Source of the DNA: Rhodococcus pseudokoreensis
GTDB lineage: Bacteria; Actinomycetota; Actinomycetes; Mycobacteriales; Mycobacteriaceae
Direction: 5' to 3'
Assembly (NCBI RefSeq): GCF_017068395.1
Contig: NZ_CP070619.1
Location: 5,766,001 to 5,830,000, forward strand
Length of the DNA: 64,000 nt
Of the stretch, positions 62,577-64,000 are shown one piece after another. The notes under the pieces are model-generated. The model ran no database searches. It was not told the origin of the DNA and worked only from the letters and a program-made list of their open reading frames with translations. How positions within the stretch are numbered: the first letter of the stretch is position 1; the number at the start of each line of letters is the position of its first letter. Made by a program: the position numbers and the translations under genes.

Positions 62577-63572
62577 ATGCGGCAGATGGAGTACTTCCTC
62601 GCTGTAGTCGACTGCGGCGGCGTCACCCGCGCCGCGGCGCAGTTGCGTGTGGCGCAGCCTTCGCTGTCGCAGGCGGTGCGCAAGCTCGAGAAGGACCTGG
62701 GCGTCGAGTTGTTCCATCGCGTCGGCCGTGGCCTCGTGCTGTCCCCGGCCGGGGAGGCGCTCGTCGGCCCGGCACGCACCATCCTGCGGGAGGTGGAATC
62801 GGCCGAGAACACCGTGCGCGACGTCGGGGCGATGCGCGGCGGCCGGATCGACATCGCCTCGCTCTCGGACCTGTCTTCGGATCCGCTGTCGGTGTGGGTC
62901 GCCAAGTTCCGCCGGCAGTACCCCGACGTGCGGTTCCACATCGAAGATCGGGACGAGACCGCCGACATCGTGTCGCTGGTCCGGTCGGGGGCGTGTGAGC
63001 TGGGCGTTCTTGCGCTGCCCCTCCCGACCGAGGACCTCGTCGGGGAGGAGCTGATCGATCAGCAGCTCGTGCTGGTGTGTCCGCCCGGCACCGACGCCCG
63101 GTGGCCCGACCCGGTGCCGATCGAGTCGTTGACCCGTGTTCCGTTCGTCATGGGCGAAAAAGGCACGGCGACGCGGGATTTCATCGACCGCTCGCTACGG
63201 TTGCACGGTGTCGAACCCGACGTCGCGGTGGAGGTGCGTCAGCGTGGCGCCGTGCTGCCGATCGTTCTCGCGGGCGGCGGGGTCTCGATCGTGGCCCTGC
63301 GCAGCGGACTCGACGCGATGCTGCGCGGCGGGGTGGTGCGTGAACTCTCGCCGCGGCTCACCCGCCGCATGGGTGTGGTCCGCCGTCCCGGCCGGATGAC
63401 CCAGGCGTCGTCGGAGTTCCTCGCTTGCGCCCGAGCGTCTTTCGAGGAGTTCGCCGCGTCCATCGCCGTGCACATGTCCTCCGGTGTTTCCCTCGTGGAG
63501 GCCGCGCAGCTGACGCGGGCCGAGTCCGACCGCCGGATTCGCGACGACAACGCACGCACCACCAACTCATAG
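62577..63572 (+). CDS. LysR-family regulator
   Basis: A 331-residue LysR regulator: winged helix MEYFLAVVDCGGVTRAAAQL then RVAQPSLSQAVRKLEKDLGV, and an effector-binding domain with an extra 20-residue C-terminal tail. ATG 62577 has AGAGG six bases upstream; ATG 62571 immediately after that site, about 7 bases from a TAGATT box, would give a leaderless message. It precedes an MFS transporter by 189 bp and may control it. Confidence 0.88.
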   Translation: MRQMEYFLAVVDCGGVTRAAAQLRVAQPSLSQAVRKLEKDLGVELFHRVGRGLVLSPAGEALVGPARTILREVESAENTVRDVGAMRGGRIDIASLSDLSSDPLSVWVAKFRRQYPDVRFHIEDRDETADIVSLVRSGACELGVLALPLPTEDLVGEELIDQQLVLVCPPGTDARWPDPVPIESLTRVPFVMGEKGTATRDFIDRSLRLHGVEPDVAVEVRQRGAVLPIVLAGGGVSIVALRSGLDAMLRGGVVRELSPRLTRRMGVVRRPGRMTQASSEFLACARASFEEFAASIAVHMSSGVSLVEAAQLTRAESDRRIRDDNARTTNS

Positions 63573-63634
63573 GCAATTGCAGTATTTCTCCTACTTTTCT
63601 GGTCTTTGACCTGATCGATGCTCGGGACTTGAAT

Positions 63635-63654
63635 GGTGTGTACCTGATCACACC
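63635..63654 (+). promoter_or_regulatory. Inverted repeat before the MFS gene
   Basis: GGTGTG-N8-CACACC, with AA and TT further out, lies in the 189-bp gap between the LysR gene and the transporter. It is a candidate operator, possibly for GntR/FadR-like or the upstream LysR protein. No -10/-35 pair is clear. Confidence 0.4.
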
Positions 63655-63761
63655 GTTGCGGCGGGATCCGGATCGATCACCTAGAGGTCGCTTTCGAGAT
63701 CCGTCCGGACTGGTTCATGCCATGCAGACATGTCGCGACGGTTCGTTCCCGAAGAGGCCCT

Positions 63762-64000
63762 ATGACTCAGATATCGACGCCGACAACCGCAGCGTCCCGG
63801 CGTACCAGATCGGCGCTGACCCGCCGCGCCTGGATGATTACCGGACTGCTCGTCGTGTTCATGCTCATCAATTTCGCGGACAAGTCCGTCATCGCGTTCG
63901 CCGGCGTCCAGATCCAGAAGGATCTGGGCCTGACGCCGCAACAGTTCGGCATGATCCAGAGCAGCTTCTTCTGGCTGTTCGCCGCCGGCGCCCTGTTCTT
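63762..64000 (+). CDS. MFS transporter, N-terminal part (partial)
   Basis: The first 79 codons of a transporter that continues beyond the window. After an Arg/Thr-rich leader, the first helix reads AWMITGLLVVFMLINFADKS, followed by the QIQKDLGLTPQQFGMIQSSF loop typical of the anion:cation symporter group of MFS carriers, which move organic acids such as benzoates or sugar acids. GAAGAGG precedes the ATG. The substrate cannot be told from this part. Confidence 0.8.
   Translation, partial: MTQISTPTTAASRRTRSALTRRAWMITGLLVVFMLINFADKSVIAFAGVQIQKDLGLTPQQFGMIQSSFFWLFAAGALF

Noticed and set aside
1..64000. CRISPR arrays, rRNA, tRNA, prophage or conjugation genes
   Set aside because: No regularly spaced repeats, cloverleaf-like segments, integrase or phage structural genes were seen on either strand.

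Overview
The window is high-GC DNA, densely packed with GTG and TTG starts, stop/start overlaps and many TetR, LysR, MarR and LacI regulators beside oxidative catabolic genes. This suggests an actinobacterium of the Rhodococcus/Nocardia/Mycobacterium group, most likely a Rhodococcus-like chromosome or large plasmid. No rRNA, tRNA or CRISPR array was seen.

Layout. 0-7 kb: the end of an acetyl-CoA hydrolase/transferase, an HMG-CoA lyase, a medium-chain reductase, an L,D-transpeptidase lipoprotein operonic with an FAD oxidase, and a MarR regulator coupled to an MFS exporter. 7.1-11.6 kb: a stretch with looser coding and apparently lower GC, holding a lipase-like hydrolase, a decayed IS630-type transposase, an HSL-family esterase and a flavohaemoglobin. 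11.8-14.1 kb: a bacterial nitric oxide synthase oxygenase, convergent with the flavohaemoglobin, and a divergent luciferase-like monooxygenase.

14.2-23.1 kb: a LacI-controlled sugar-acid operon. It encodes a 2-hydroxyacid dehydrogenase, mannonate dehydratase, a mannonate/fructuronate oxidoreductase, an MFS carrier, KDPG aldolase, KDG kinase and an L-idonate-type dehydrogenase. Together these route mannonate or idonate-type acids through 2-keto-3-deoxygluconate to pyruvate and glyceraldehyde 3-phosphate. Two perfect CTTGCGCAAG palindromes sit on its promoter. 23.2-31 kb: an acrylyl-CoA-reductase-like enzyme; then on the minus strand a P450, a TetR regulator, an acyl-CoA synthetase and a single-chain acyl-CoA carboxylase. 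31-38 kb: two TetR systems with clear operators, an F420-type reductase family member, a membrane protein, an MpaB-family oxygenase and a PknK-like kinase/ATPase/LuxR protein.

38-62 kb: the most unusual part, a large catabolic locus built around a 319-bp divergent control region. On the minus strand are an ABC ATPase, an alpha/beta hydrolase, a Baeyer-Villiger monooxygenase, a second hydrolase and an SDR. On the plus strand are an SDR, the ABC permease, a LysR regulator, an NDP-forming acyl-CoA synthetase, a three-subunit acyl-CoA carboxylase, a reductase, a Tat-type ABC binding lipoprotein, an APH-like kinase with an ACAD11/LvaC-like dehydrogenase, a phthalate-type reductase and a CYP199-like P450. 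My reading is uptake of an aromatic or cyclic ketone/acid, oxygenation to an ester or lactone, hydrolysis to a hydroxy acid, CoA activation, and removal of the hydroxyl by phosphorylation/elimination. An identical 15-bp LysR-type box precedes both the SDR/permease unit and the reductase/P450 unit. The locus ends in a large LuxR-family regulator broken by a 16-bp tandem duplication and a one-base shift. An SDR tail fragment after the permease also shows decay or rearrangement.

62-64 kb: a histidine-phosphatase-fold protein, a LysR regulator and the start of an MFS transporter that runs off the window.
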